Shown: positions 48,782 through 57,072 of the stretch, in pieces
How the letters are laid out: the number at the start of each line of letters is the position of its first letter
Position numbering within the stretch: position 1 is the stretch's first letter
DNA from: Aquiflexum gelatinilyticum
Lineage (GTDB): Bacteria; Bacteroidota; Bacteroidia; Cytophagales; Cyclobacteriaceae
DNA length: 64,000 bases
Reading direction: 5' to 3'
NCBI RefSeq assembly: GCF_024741135.1
Contig: NZ_JANSUY010000011.1
Span: 106,025-170,024 of the forward strand
Position numbers and translations under genes: made by a program
The notes under the pieces: generated by a model
Seen by the model: the letters and a program-made list of their open reading frames with translations, nothing else
Databases searched by the model: none
Told to the model about the DNA's origin: nothing

Positions 48782-49693
48782 ATGTCAAAAATCAAAGCCT
48801 ACCTTCAACTCACCCGCCCCGCAAACATCGTCACTGCCATCGCAGATATTTGGGCAGGCTTCGCCGTCGCAGGCGGAGCTTTGGTCATTTTTGCGGACCA
48901 AACCAGATTGATTGACTCTCCTGTTTTTCATAATCTGCTTTGGCTGACACTTTCCACCATCGGATTGTATGGCGGCGGTGTGGCATTCAATGATGTGTTC
49001 GATGCTGAATTGGATGCAAAAGAAAGACCCGAAAGACCTATTCCAAGCGGAAGAGTTTCCAAGGGAAAAGCTGCCTTGATGGCTTTTTTGTTGCTTTTGA
49101 TCGGAATAATTGCCGCTTGGAATGTCAGTACTCTCAGCGCATTGATTGCTTTGACTGTCGCTGTTTTGGCGGTCTTGTATGATTATTGGGGCAAGCATCA
49201 GTTTATTTTTGGTCCAATCAACATGGGCCTTTGCCGTGCAGGAAACCTTCTTTTGGGAATCAGTGCCTTCCCCGTCATGCTTCAGAGCTATTGGTATTTG
49301 GGATTTATACCGCTGATTTTTGTTGCTGCGATCACCATGATAAGCCGGGGCGAAGTCCATGGTAAAAACAGAAGAGCCCTGAAAGGTGGTTTTTTGATGT
49401 ACATTTTCATCATACTTTCTATTGCTGCTTTAAGTATTCTGGAAGGAAATCGTTTTTTTCATGTCATTCCATTCATCGCACTTTTTGCCTACATGATATT
49501 CCCTCCTTTGATCAAGGCTATGCGTGAACAAATCCCCCAACTGATAGGAAAGGCCGTCAAAGCAGGGGTGATTTCCCTGATTATCCTCAATGCTTCCCTT
49601 GCAGCGGCATTTTCCGGATGGCAATTTGGTATAATTGTATTATTGTTATTGCCCATTTCAATTTACCTTGCCAAAAAATTCGCCGTTACTTGA
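48782..49693 (+). CDS. eboC: UbiA-type prenyltransferase EboC
   Basis: A 303-residue integral membrane protein with about eight or nine helices. The first aspartate-rich motif of UbiA enzymes is NDVFDAELD, followed by AKERPERPIPSG; the usual second motif region is around YDYWGKHQF. Such enzymes attach an isoprenoid chain to a polar acceptor in the membrane. In the ebo cluster this suggests a lipid-linked carrier, which is inference. Confidence 0.88.
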   Translation: MSKIKAYLQLTRPANIVTAIADIWAGFAVAGGALVIFADQTRLIDSPVFHNLLWLTLSTIGLYGGGVAFNDVFDAELDAKERPERPIPSGRVSKGKAALMAFLLLLIGIIAAWNVSTLSALIALTVAVLAVLYDYWGKHQFIFGPINMGLCRAGNLLLGISAFPVMLQSYWYLGFIPLIFVAAITMISRGEVHGKNRRALKGGFLMYIFIILSIAALSILEGNRFFHVIPFIALFAYMIFPPLIKAMREQIPQLIGKAVKAGVISLIILNASLAAAFSGWQFGIIVLLLLPISIYLAKKFAVT

Positions 49694-49786
49694 AATTTTT
49701 TGCAATCATATTCAGTTGCAGATTAAGAAAACAAAAAGGCCATATTTGAGATTGAATAGAGACTTTGATAATTTAAGTTTATAAAA

Positions 49787-50941
49787 ATGGAAAAGATTAT
49801 TGAACAGACCTTCACCGTGCCGTTTCGGTATCAGGTTTGTTTTTTGGAAGGAATTTTTAATGTCAATAACCCAATGCTTGCTGATTTTCTGGACAACGGA
49901 AAAAAAGCAAAAGCCTTTTTTGTGGTGGACAGCGGTGTATCAGATGCTTTTCCAAATCTCCTCAACGATATCACGGAATACGCAAAAGCATACGAAAACA
50001 AGTTTTTGTTAAACTCAGAACCTTTGGTAGTCCCCGGTGGGGAAATATCCAAAAACGATGAAACCATTTTCAAGAAAATCGTGGATGCCACAAGCATTTA
50101 CGGAATTGACAGACATTCCTATATCGTGGGAATCGGGGGCGGAGCAGTGTTGGATATGGTGGGTTTTGCGGCGGCTATTTCCCACAGGGGAATCAGACAT
50201 ATTCGGATCCCGACTACCGTACTATCTCAAAATGACTCAGGTGTAGGCGTCAAAAACGGCATCAATTCCTACGGAAAGAAAAATTACCTCGGTACTTTTG
50301 CACCTCCATATGCGGTGATCAATGATTTCAATTTTCTGACAACATTAGATGACAGGGATTGGAGATCCGGTATCTCAGAAGCTATCAAAGTCGCTTTGAT
50401 CAAGGATTTAAGCTTTTTTGAGTGGTTGGAAAAACATGCCGATCAGCTCGCAAATAGGGTAATGGAGCCTATGCAGGAACTGATCATCAAATGTGCCCAA
50501 ATGCACATGAACCATATCGCGGGCAAAGATCCTTTTGAAACAGGTTCGGCAAGACCTTTGGATTTTGGACATTGGGCAGCCCATAAACTGGAGCACCTTA
50601 CCCACTATCAGGTCAGGCATGGTGAAGCCGTCGCAATTGGAATTGCTTTAGACAGTACCTATTCTTATCTCAAAGGAATGATCAGCCAAGCCGATCTGAT
50701 GCGGATCATAAACCTGATCAAAACCTTGGGTTTTGAAATCTACCATCCGGAATTGTCGGGTCAGGCATTGCTCAAAGGATTGGAAGAATTCAGAGAGCAC
50801 CTTGGCGGTGAACTCACCATTACCCTCTTGGAATCTATGGGCAAAGGGGTTGAAGTCCACCAAATGGACAATGAGCTGATTCTAAAATCCATTGATCAGC
50901 TTAAATTGTTTCACCAAGAAAATCTTGTTGCCCGTTCCTGA
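49787..50941 (+). CDS. eboD: 3-dehydroquinate-synthase-like sugar phosphate cyclase EboD
   Basis: A 384-residue cytoplasmic protein of the sugar phosphate cyclase family. The NAD-binding GIGGGAVLDMVGF motif, IRIPTTVLSQNDSGVGVKNG and the zinc-ligand region GHWAAHKLEH are visible. It is distinct from housekeeping AroB: the pocket around NDSGVGVKNG differs from the usual SSVGGKTGVN. It likely makes a cyclitol-type precursor for the ebo product. No shikimate genes are nearby. Confidence 0.88.
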   Translation: MEKIIEQTFTVPFRYQVCFLEGIFNVNNPMLADFLDNGKKAKAFFVVDSGVSDAFPNLLNDITEYAKAYENKFLLNSEPLVVPGGEISKNDETIFKKIVDATSIYGIDRHSYIVGIGGGAVLDMVGFAAAISHRGIRHIRIPTTVLSQNDSGVGVKNGINSYGKKNYLGTFAPPYAVINDFNFLTTLDDRDWRSGISEAIKVALIKDLSFFEWLEKHADQLANRVMEPMQELIIKCAQMHMNHIAGKDPFETGSARPLDFGHWAAHKLEHLTHYQVRHGEAVAIGIALDSTYSYLKGMISQADLMRIINLIKTLGFEIYHPELSGQALLKGLEEFREHLGGELTITLLESMGKGVEVHQMDNELILKSIDQLKLFHQENLVARS

Positions 50942-50975
50942 TTTTTGGGTATAATTTGATTCATTCCTTAAACTC

Positions 50976-52190
50976 ATGTATAAAAACGGTCACCATTTAA
51001 CCTATTGTACCAATATCCATCCTGGAGAAAGCTGGGAGGCAACTTTTCAAAACCTCAAAGAATACATCCCAAGGATAAAAGCTAAGGTTTCTGCCAAAGC
51101 ACCTTTTGGAATCGGACTTCGTTCATCCCACGAGGCTAGCCTGGAATTGGCAAAAACCGAAAACTTGGAGGAATTCAAAGCTTGGTTAGCAGCAAACGAC
51201 TGTTATGTTTTTACCTTCAATGGATTTCCATACGGAGGTTTTCACAATCAGGTAGTAAAGGACGAAGTCCATCAACCAGATTGGACGACTCGTGAGAGAT
51301 GGGCTTACACAGACCGACTTTTCGATATCCTTGCAGCGCTCCTTCCCGAAGGCATGGATGGCGGCATATCCACTTCTCCCCTATCATACAGATTTTGGCA
51401 CAAAACCAAAGAGCAGTTGGATGCAGCCATACATACTTCAACTTTGCACCTTGCTAAAATCGCTGAAAAGCTATATTTAATCCATAAAAATTCAGGCAAA
51501 CTCCTCCACCTTGACATCGAACCGGAACCGGATGGAATTCTGGAAAACACGCAGGAAGTGCTTGATTTCTATCAAAATTGGCTGGTTCCTGTTGGTGGGA
51601 AATACTTGACCGAGAAACTTGGAATCTCTTTCGAAGAAGCGGAATCCAGTATCAAAGAACATATTCGGATCTGCTATGACGTCTGTCATTTTGCGGTAGT
51701 TTATGAAAAACCCTCTGAAATATTTCAGGCATTCCGATCAGCAGGAATCAAAATCGGAAAAATCCAGATCAGTGCGGCATTGAAAGTAAATATCCCTTAC
51801 GACAAATCTCAAAGGAAAGAACTTGAATCCCTGCTTAGCCCTTTTGCAGAGTCAACATACTTGCACCAAGTCGTAGCACGAAACTCTGACAGCAGCTTGG
51901 TTTCTTTCAATGATTTGCCGGAGGCCATGGAAACCTTAGAAAATACAGTTTCGGAAGAATGGAGAATCCATTACCATGTTCCGGTATTTTTGGCGGACTA
52001 TGGGAAAATCGCCTCCACACAACAAGACATCATTGATGTGTTGAATTACATCTCCAAAGACCCTCTCTGCAATCACCTCGAAGTGGAAACATACACTTGG
52101 GAAGTGTTGCCGGAAAGCATCAACCTAGATTTGGGAGGATCGATCGTCCGGGAACTGCAGTGGGTCATACAAAACAGCAGCAATCCATGA
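50976..52190 (+). CDS. eboE: metabolite traffic protein EboE (TIM barrel)
   Basis: A 404-residue TIM-barrel protein of the xylose-isomerase-like superfamily, with the EboE start pattern (GHHLTYCTNIHPGESW) and metal-site-like motifs LHLDIEPEPDGI, CYDVCHFAVVY and LEVETYTWEVLP. Probably a cytoplasmic isomerase or lyase acting on the cluster's product. Its stop overlaps the eboF start by ATGA at 52187-52190. Confidence 0.85.
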   Translation: MYKNGHHLTYCTNIHPGESWEATFQNLKEYIPRIKAKVSAKAPFGIGLRSSHEASLELAKTENLEEFKAWLAANDCYVFTFNGFPYGGFHNQVVKDEVHQPDWTTRERWAYTDRLFDILAALLPEGMDGGISTSPLSYRFWHKTKEQLDAAIHTSTLHLAKIAEKLYLIHKNSGKLLHLDIEPEPDGILENTQEVLDFYQNWLVPVGGKYLTEKLGISFEEAESSIKEHIRICYDVCHFAVVYEKPSEIFQAFRSAGIKIGKIQISAALKVNIPYDKSQRKELESLLSPFAESTYLHQVVARNSDSSLVSFNDLPEAMETLENTVSEEWRIHYHVPVFLADYGKIASTQQDIIDVLNYISKDPLCNHLEVETYTWEVLPESINLDLGGSIVRELQWVIQNSSNP

Positions 52191-53584
52191 AAAAAACAGT
52201 AGTCATAGATATCGTCGCTTTGTCCGGTCGTGTGATCGGCGAGCATACCCCATTTTTGAGAGATTGGATCGCAAAAGGTAAAAGCGCCACCATTGAGCCT
52301 GTCCTGCCTGCGGTCACCTGTTCGGCGCAATCAGTCTATCTGACAGGAAAATGGCCTTCGGAAAACGGCATCGTCGGTAACGGTTGGTATTTCAGGGACG
52401 AATGCGAAATCAAGTTTTGGAGACAATCCAACCAATTGGTACAATCCGATAAAATCTGGGACGTGGCTAAAAAAATCAATCCTGAGTTCACCGTTTCCAA
52501 CATGTTTTGGTGGTACAACATGTACTCCAATGCGGATTATCAGGTGACCCCAAGGCCGCTTTATCCGTCCAACGGCCTTAAATTACCCGACTGCCACAGC
52601 CATCCGATGGACCTGAGAGACAGGTTGCAATCTGAGTTGGGACAGTTTCCGCTCTTTTCTTTCTGGGGACCAAACGCAAATATTGCCTCCACCAAATGGA
52701 TTGCGGACGCTTCCAAAAAAGTGGACGAATGGCACAATCCTACACTGACGCTGATTTATTTGCCACATTTGGATTATAAGCTGCAACAGTGCGGCATTGA
52801 TTTTTCAAAAATCGGAAAAGAACTGACTGAGATAGATGAAATTGCCAAAGACCTGATCGGGTACTATGAAAAGCAGGGTGCCAAGGTGATTTTGCTCTCC
52901 GAATACGGCATCACATCAGTCCATCACCCGATCCACATAAACAGGATTTTAAGAGAAAAAGGCTACATCGCTGTCAAAAATGAATTGGGATTGGAGACTT
53001 TGGACGCCGGAACATCTAAGGCTTTTGCCGTTTCTGATCACCAATTAGCACATATTTATGTCAAAGACAAAAAGGATATTCCGGCAGTCAAATCTTTGTT
53101 AGAAAGTATTCCCGGTATAGAATCGGTCTTGGATGAGGCAGGCAAAAAAGCCTTTCACCTTGACCATGAAAGATCAGGGGAATTGGTGGCAGTCGCTGAC
53201 AAAGATTCCTGGTTTACCTATTATTTTTGGTTGGATGATGCCAAAGCACCGGACTACGCACGCTGTGTGGACATCCACCGGAAACCTGGATATGATCCTG
53301 TGGAGATGTTTGCCGACCCAGAAATCAAAATGCTGAAAGCCACTGTCGGCCTCAAAATCCTGAAGAAAAAACTTGGTTTTCGGTACCTGATGGACATCAT
53401 TCCTTTGGATGCTACTTTGGTCAAAGGTTCCCATGGTGCCATTCCCAAGGACAGCTTAGACCATCCTGTATTTATTAGCCAAGATCCGGCATTGAATTCC
53501 AAAGCAAAACTCTCTCCCATCGAAATCCAGGATTTGATCTTGAAATCGGTTTTTGGGGAAAATAGCATGAACCTAACCGGATGA
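52187..53584 (+). CDS. eboF: alkaline phosphatase superfamily / nucleotide pyrophosphatase-like protein EboF
   Basis: A 465-residue protein of the type I phosphodiesterase family: PAVTCSAQSVYLTGKWPSENG with the nucleophile threonine, LPHLDYKLQQCG, and late histidines in HHPIH and KGSHGAIP, which make the two-metal site. The start at 52187 (ATGA overlap with eboE) is used; the frame extends 30 codons further up inside eboE. No signal peptide is evident, although other ebo products are linked to periplasmic traffic. Confidence 0.85.
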   Translation: MKKTVVIDIVALSGRVIGEHTPFLRDWIAKGKSATIEPVLPAVTCSAQSVYLTGKWPSENGIVGNGWYFRDECEIKFWRQSNQLVQSDKIWDVAKKINPEFTVSNMFWWYNMYSNADYQVTPRPLYPSNGLKLPDCHSHPMDLRDRLQSELGQFPLFSFWGPNANIASTKWIADASKKVDEWHNPTLTLIYLPHLDYKLQQCGIDFSKIGKELTEIDEIAKDLIGYYEKQGAKVILLSEYGITSVHHPIHINRILREKGYIAVKNELGLETLDAGTSKAFAVSDHQLAHIYVKDKKDIPAVKSLLESIPGIESVLDEAGKKAFHLDHERSGELVAVADKDSWFTYYFWLDDAKAPDYARCVDIHRKPGYDPVEMFADPEIKMLKATVGLKILKKKLGFRYLMDIIPLDATLVKGSHGAIPKDSLDHPVFISQDPALNSKAKLSPIEIQDLILKSVFGENSMNLTG

Positions 53585-53691
53585 TCTGGAAATCGGGGAT
53601 TTTTGTGCAGGAAAAATTGAATCCACTATCCTGACGATTTTCTTGGAAAAAGTCAGCCCACTTTGTATTTAGACACGACTAATTTAAAAAA

Positions 53692-54474
53692 ATGGAATTA
53701 GCGAAAGGAATTATTATTCCAGTTGTTGCGGACTTTGTTTTAAGTCCTGACGTATTATATAGTGAAGAACTAACGGGGATTTATTTTCAAACAGGTGACG
53801 GACAATTTGGACGTATAACATTTGAAAACTTAGACGCTTTGAAAATTTCCAGAGGTGAAAATTTGCCATTCACAGAAAATTGGGAGGAAGGACAAGAATA
53901 TCCTTGGGTATATAAAATTGAAAATTCAAAGTGGCTAAAAGAACGCTTCGACTATGAGAATGAAAACTATGGCAGATCTTATGAATTTGGAAGTAATGTG
54001 AACGAAATGCTAACGGACTTTTCTCACTTTGTTTTCAAATTTCACGACCAATTTCTAGAAGTCATTGAAAGAGGATTTTGGTTTGAGAAAGACAAAACAA
54101 GTTTGTTTAAAAGAGAACTTCAAGTTGGACATCCATTTTTAAACTTGCCAGACACTAATACAGAAAAGTTTGTTTCACACAATTTGACTTGCCAAGTAAG
54201 GACAAACTCATCACCTCTAAACAAACTTGTTTCAGACGCTAAATTTTGCTCACAAAAGCTTATAGAATTTGCATTAGAACTTGACGGCATAGCATCGGTG
54301 GACAATTCACTAATTTTATCTTACAGAAATGGAAAACTTATAAGCATTCTCAAAGGTTTTTTTGGGAAACAAATTTTGGAGTTTGACGGTATTGCAAAAC
54401 TGACAGATGCAAAACCCTATATAGAAAAATATATTGGAGAAGTTTATGAAAGAAGAAAATCAATTGCGAAATAA
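53692..54474 (+). CDS. hypothetical protein, AT-rich
   Basis: A 260-residue protein of unknown family, without signal peptide or membrane helix. The coding DNA is clearly AT-richer than the ebo genes and uses GAC and ACG codons heavily, like many accessory genes in Bacteroidota. It is the first gene of the island between ebo and the rhamnose locus. Possibly acquired. No partner gene. Confidence 0.6.
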   Translation: MELAKGIIIPVVADFVLSPDVLYSEELTGIYFQTGDGQFGRITFENLDALKISRGENLPFTENWEEGQEYPWVYKIENSKWLKERFDYENENYGRSYEFGSNVNEMLTDFSHFVFKFHDQFLEVIERGFWFEKDKTSLFKRELQVGHPFLNLPDTNTEKFVSHNLTCQVRTNSSPLNKLVSDAKFCSQKLIEFALELDGIASVDNSLILSYRNGKLISILKGFFGKQILEFDGIAKLTDAKPYIEKYIGEVYERRKSIAK

Positions 54475-54647
54475 AAAACGAACCACTAACAGGATATTAG
54501 ATATAGGAGATTTTCGTGCTCCGAAGCCAGATTTCTGTACCTAGAAACTTTGTGCAGCGCATCAACATTGGTAATAAAAGGCTACCAATAGCTATTCTGC
54601 AAACCTAAAAAAAATTGAAGCATTATTTTTGCTCTAAAAATTTGTAT

Positions 54648-54809
54648 TTACAACCCCGTCGTCCTAGTATTTTCTCCCCTAGTTTGGATCAGGTGCTTTC
54701 GGATTTCGTATCGGCGATAAAAACCTATTGGATCCAAAGCCCCGTCTGATTGCAACCGGGCTTCTTTCAATAATGGCCTCACAGCTGTCAGGAAGGCTTT
54801 TTGCAGGAT
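54648..54809 (-). pseudogene. diverged duplicate of the rhaI 3' end
   Basis: A minus-strand stretch matching the end of intact rhaI (57073-57234) over 162 bp without indels, about 83% identical by manual comparison. It keeps the reading frame (54 codons ending GENTRTTGL and the TAA stop) but lacks the rest of the gene. Most changes between the copies conserve the protein, so the fragment comes from a functional, diverged rhaI homologue rather than from a recent slip. It marks one edge of the accessory island. Confidence 0.85.
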
Positions 54810-54917
54810 ATTAAAAGTTTTTTCTAATAGCAATTTTCAGTCTCAGGAAATGGCCGAAAAAAGTTAAAAAAATGGCTAACTCATTTTAGCTAAAAAAAAC
54901 GTTTAATATAATTCCCC

Positions 54918-55042
54918 ATACTATAAAAAGTTGACTTCGTATGCTAGCGGTGCTATTGGAAACTTGTCTAAATCCAGACCGACTACAAGGATTAGGCATC
55001 GATACCAACTAAATTTGATGATTTTTATTTATGTTAGTCAAA
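54918..55042. repeat. imperfect direct repeat, copy A
   Basis: About 125 bp containing TATAAAAAGTTGACTTCGTA near the left end and an ATTTGATGATTTTTATTTAT stretch near the right end. It resembles copy B at 55722-55850 (roughly 70%). Confidence 0.55.
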
Positions 55043-55056
55043 ATTTTATATAAGAA

Positions 55057-55578
55057 ATGAAAGAAAAAATAAGGGGACTTTTTAGGAGGAACAACAATGA
55101 GCCAAAGTTGCTATTTTATTTTTCATTCTTTTATTTCCTGTTTGCAATAATGTACTCTGTTGGTGACTTAAAGGGGGATTATCCTTTAATCTTGGTTATC
55201 AGTGGGATTTTGCTTCATATCATAGCATTTCTTGTCTGGAGCGAGAAGAATTCTGTGAGGTTTAAAAATGACTCTTTAAGAAGACCTAAATATTTTAAAA
55301 AACATAGAGTGCCTGTTTACAAAATTTTGCCAATAGGACTAATGTTAACTTACATTTCAAGTATTTTGTATGACTTCTCACGAACAGATTATAATGGATT
55401 ATCTATATTCTCGATTATTATCCTATTTTTAACCGCAATGCCAATGATAATTTACTTTTCCATTCTTGGAGGATACTTTAGTAGAAAGTTGCTAAATGTT
55501 TTTTGGATAAAAATTCCAATTGTCAACTACATCTATTGTATTATTGTGGTTATTTTAATAGTTATGGAGTCTAAATAA
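55057..55578 (+). CDS. hypothetical membrane protein
   Basis: A 173-residue protein with about four membrane helices (near 22-39, 43-62, 92-110 and 118-137, with a last one near 148-168). Unknown family. Very AT-rich and surrounded by the imperfect direct repeats A and B, so it looks like a separately acquired cassette. Its start lies 15 bp after repeat A. Confidence 0.55.
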   Translation: MKEKIRGLFRRNNNEPKLLFYFSFFYFLFAIMYSVGDLKGDYPLILVISGILLHIIAFLVWSEKNSVRFKNDSLRRPKYFKKHRVPVYKILPIGLMLTYISSILYDFSRTDYNGLSIFSIIILFLTAMPMIIYFSILGGYFSRKLLNVFWIKIPIVNYIYCIIVVILIVMESK

Positions 55579-55878
55579 TTTAAAAAACAAGCATCAACAT
55601 TGTGTAAAAATAGCGGTATAAGAAACTAATTGTCATTTTCACCTTTGTTGTTGTTAAATAAGTTTTAGCGATTCATAATCAGCTACTTATTCCATAACAA
55701 ATTGTTATGTACCATTCCTCCTAATTATAAAAAATTGACTTAATATGCTAACAGGGGAAAGGAAGCCTGGCTAAATTTCCCCTGAAAATAAAAATAGGCT
55801 CCGAACCAGCCCAATTTGAGGCTTTTTTATTTAGTTAGTCTGAACATCTATCGTGTGTCTAGCTATTTTATTAAAATG
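55579..55878. other. intergenic region holding repeat B
   Basis: A 300-bp AT-rich gap between convergent genes. It contains copy B of the direct repeat; no ORF of interest. Confidence 0.6.
55722..55850. repeat. imperfect direct repeat, copy B
   Basis: Counterpart of 54918-55042: TATAAAAAATTGACTTAATA near the left end, and an AATTTGAGGCTTTTTTATTT stretch near the right end. Confidence 0.55.
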
Positions 55879-56967
55879 TTAGTCTAATAATTTTTTCAAG
55901 GTATCGGCATCGGGTAAGGCATTTTTGAATTTTGCAGGAAGTTCTTCTGTGGTTTTATAAATGGCTACCCCCATTGCTTTATTAAAATCTCGGAAGCTGT
56001 ATTCGACAATTCTATTGTTTTTCTCTTTGCAAAGAATTATGCCAATAGATGGATTTTCGTGAGGCTGCCTGATTAAATCATCCATTACTGAGAGATAGAA
56101 ATTCATTTTACCGAGATATTCGGGTTTGAATTTCCCGGTTTTGAGTTCAAAGGCTACTAGACACTGAAGTTTTCGGTTAAAGAAAAGTAAGTCCACAAAG
56201 TATTCTTGTTCTTCCACAATCAACCGATACTGATTGCCCATAAAGGCAAAGTCGTTTCCAAGGGAAAAGATAAACTTTCTGATATTGTTCACAATTCCCT
56301 TTTCTAATGTCCGCTCATCATCTTCATCTTCAGGTTGAATATTGATAAAATCGAGCAGATATTCATCTTTGAATGTTTTTAGGGCCTTTTCTCTATGGAT
56401 TTCATTTAAAGTGTAGTTAAAATTATTGGGAAGCGAACCCTGTTGTTGAAAGAGTTTACCAGCCATTTGCTTTTCTAAATGACGATAATTCCAGAATTCA
56501 GTTGCGACCTTGGTCAGGTAAAAGCAAGCTTCATCAAAGCTTTGGCTCTTTGTAGCTATGCTAAAGTGGTGGGTAAAGCTGACAGAAAAAAAGAACCCAG
56601 CAAAATTTTCGGGTAATTGGTTCGGCAGTGCCGAACTGAATTCAAGTGTATTACTTAGCAATTGGTTCGGCAGTGCCGAACCAAATCCAAATTTTAAATG
56701 AACCATCCAAAATTCAGCAAAAACCCGCATTTTCTTTAGGTTTCCACTTGAAAAGCCTCTTAGTCCCGGCAACTCGTTTTGTAATTCAAGAGAAATCTGA
56801 TCTAAAACTTTACTTCCCCAAGCTTCTTTGGAAGCAGTTTCGCTGATTTTTTTACCAATCCCAAAATAAAGAACAATCAACTCCTTGTTTACCAACCTGG
56901 CAGCTTGGTAACGGCTACTTAGTATAGCCTGCTTTAATTCGAGAATGATATTTTTGTTTAAAGCCAT
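55879..56967 (-). CDS. DUF1016 (YhcG-type) PD-(D/E)XK nuclease
   Basis: A 362-residue protein. The N-terminal DUF1016 region covers about 15-135 (GIGKKISETASKEAWG; ELPGLRGFSSGNLKKM). The C-terminal PD-(D/E)XK nuclease has Asp259 (YFVDLLF), Glu274 and Lys276 (AFELKTG). Residues 96-103 and 111-118 repeat GSALPNQL/SSALPNQL and are encoded by two identical palindromic sequences 45 bp apart. The start at 56967 is preferred over 56997. YhcG-like proteins are accessory nucleases found near mobile DNA and restriction loci; no such partner is here. Confidence 0.9.
   Translation of the reverse strand: MALNKNIILELKQAILSSRYQAARLVNKELIVLYFGIGKKISETASKEAWGSKVLDQISLELQNELPGLRGFSSGNLKKMRVFAEFWMVHLKFGFGSALPNQLLSNTLEFSSALPNQLPENFAGFFFSVSFTHHFSIATKSQSFDEACFYLTKVATEFWNYRHLEKQMAGKLFQQQGSLPNNFNYTLNEIHREKALKTFKDEYLLDFINIQPEDEDDERTLEKGIVNNIRKFIFSLGNDFAFMGNQYRLIVEEQEYFVDLLFFNRKLQCLVAFELKTGKFKPEYLGKMNFYLSVMDDLIRQPHENPSIGIILCKEKNNRIVEYSFRDFNKAMGVAIYKTTEELPAKFKNALPDADTLKKLLD
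56619..56682. repeat. two palindromic repeats inside the DUF1016 nuclease gene
   Basis: The 19-mer GGTTCGGCAGTGCCGAACC is a perfect palindrome around a central base. It occurs at 56664-56682, and 18 of its 19 bases occur at 56619-56636. With the preceding AATT, 22 bp are identical. The 45-bp spacing keeps the frame. Confidence 0.9.
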
Positions 56968-57072
56968 CTTTATTTGATTAAATACACTGAAAAACAAAAG
57001 TCGAATTCCGGACGGGGTAATGTTATTGAATCTGCGATTCTTTTTTCACTGATTAAAAGCTACATATAAAAT

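Larger units (their letters stand above)
54475..55056. other. island intergenic region with rhaI remnant and repeat A
   Basis: About 580 bp of AT-rich DNA. It contains the rhaI 3'-end remnant (54648-54809) and copy A of a 125-bp repeat. A 12-base match (GCATCAACATTG) at 54559 recurs at 55590. No intact gene is seen. Confidence 0.7.

Noticed and set aside
47847..48788. 313-residue ORF antisense to eboB
   Set aside because: It lies entirely opposite a well-recognised TatD-like gene and its translation is rich in histidine, cysteine and phenylalanine with no domain. It is a shadow of the codon use on the other strand.
49787..50941. Housekeeping aroB (3-dehydroquinate synthase)
   Set aside because: The gene sits inside ebo between the UbiA-type and EboE genes, has a different NDSGVGVKNG pocket segment, and no shikimate genes are nearby.
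54648..54833. 61-residue ORF read as a small independent gene
   Set aside because: Fifty-four of its codons align with the end of rhaI without indels. It is a gene fragment, not a separate protein.
55879..56967. Restriction-modification or phage-defence system around the DUF1016 nuclease
   Set aside because: No methyltransferase, specificity subunit, helicase or other defence gene is adjacent; the neighbours are a membrane protein of unknown family and the rhamnose operon.
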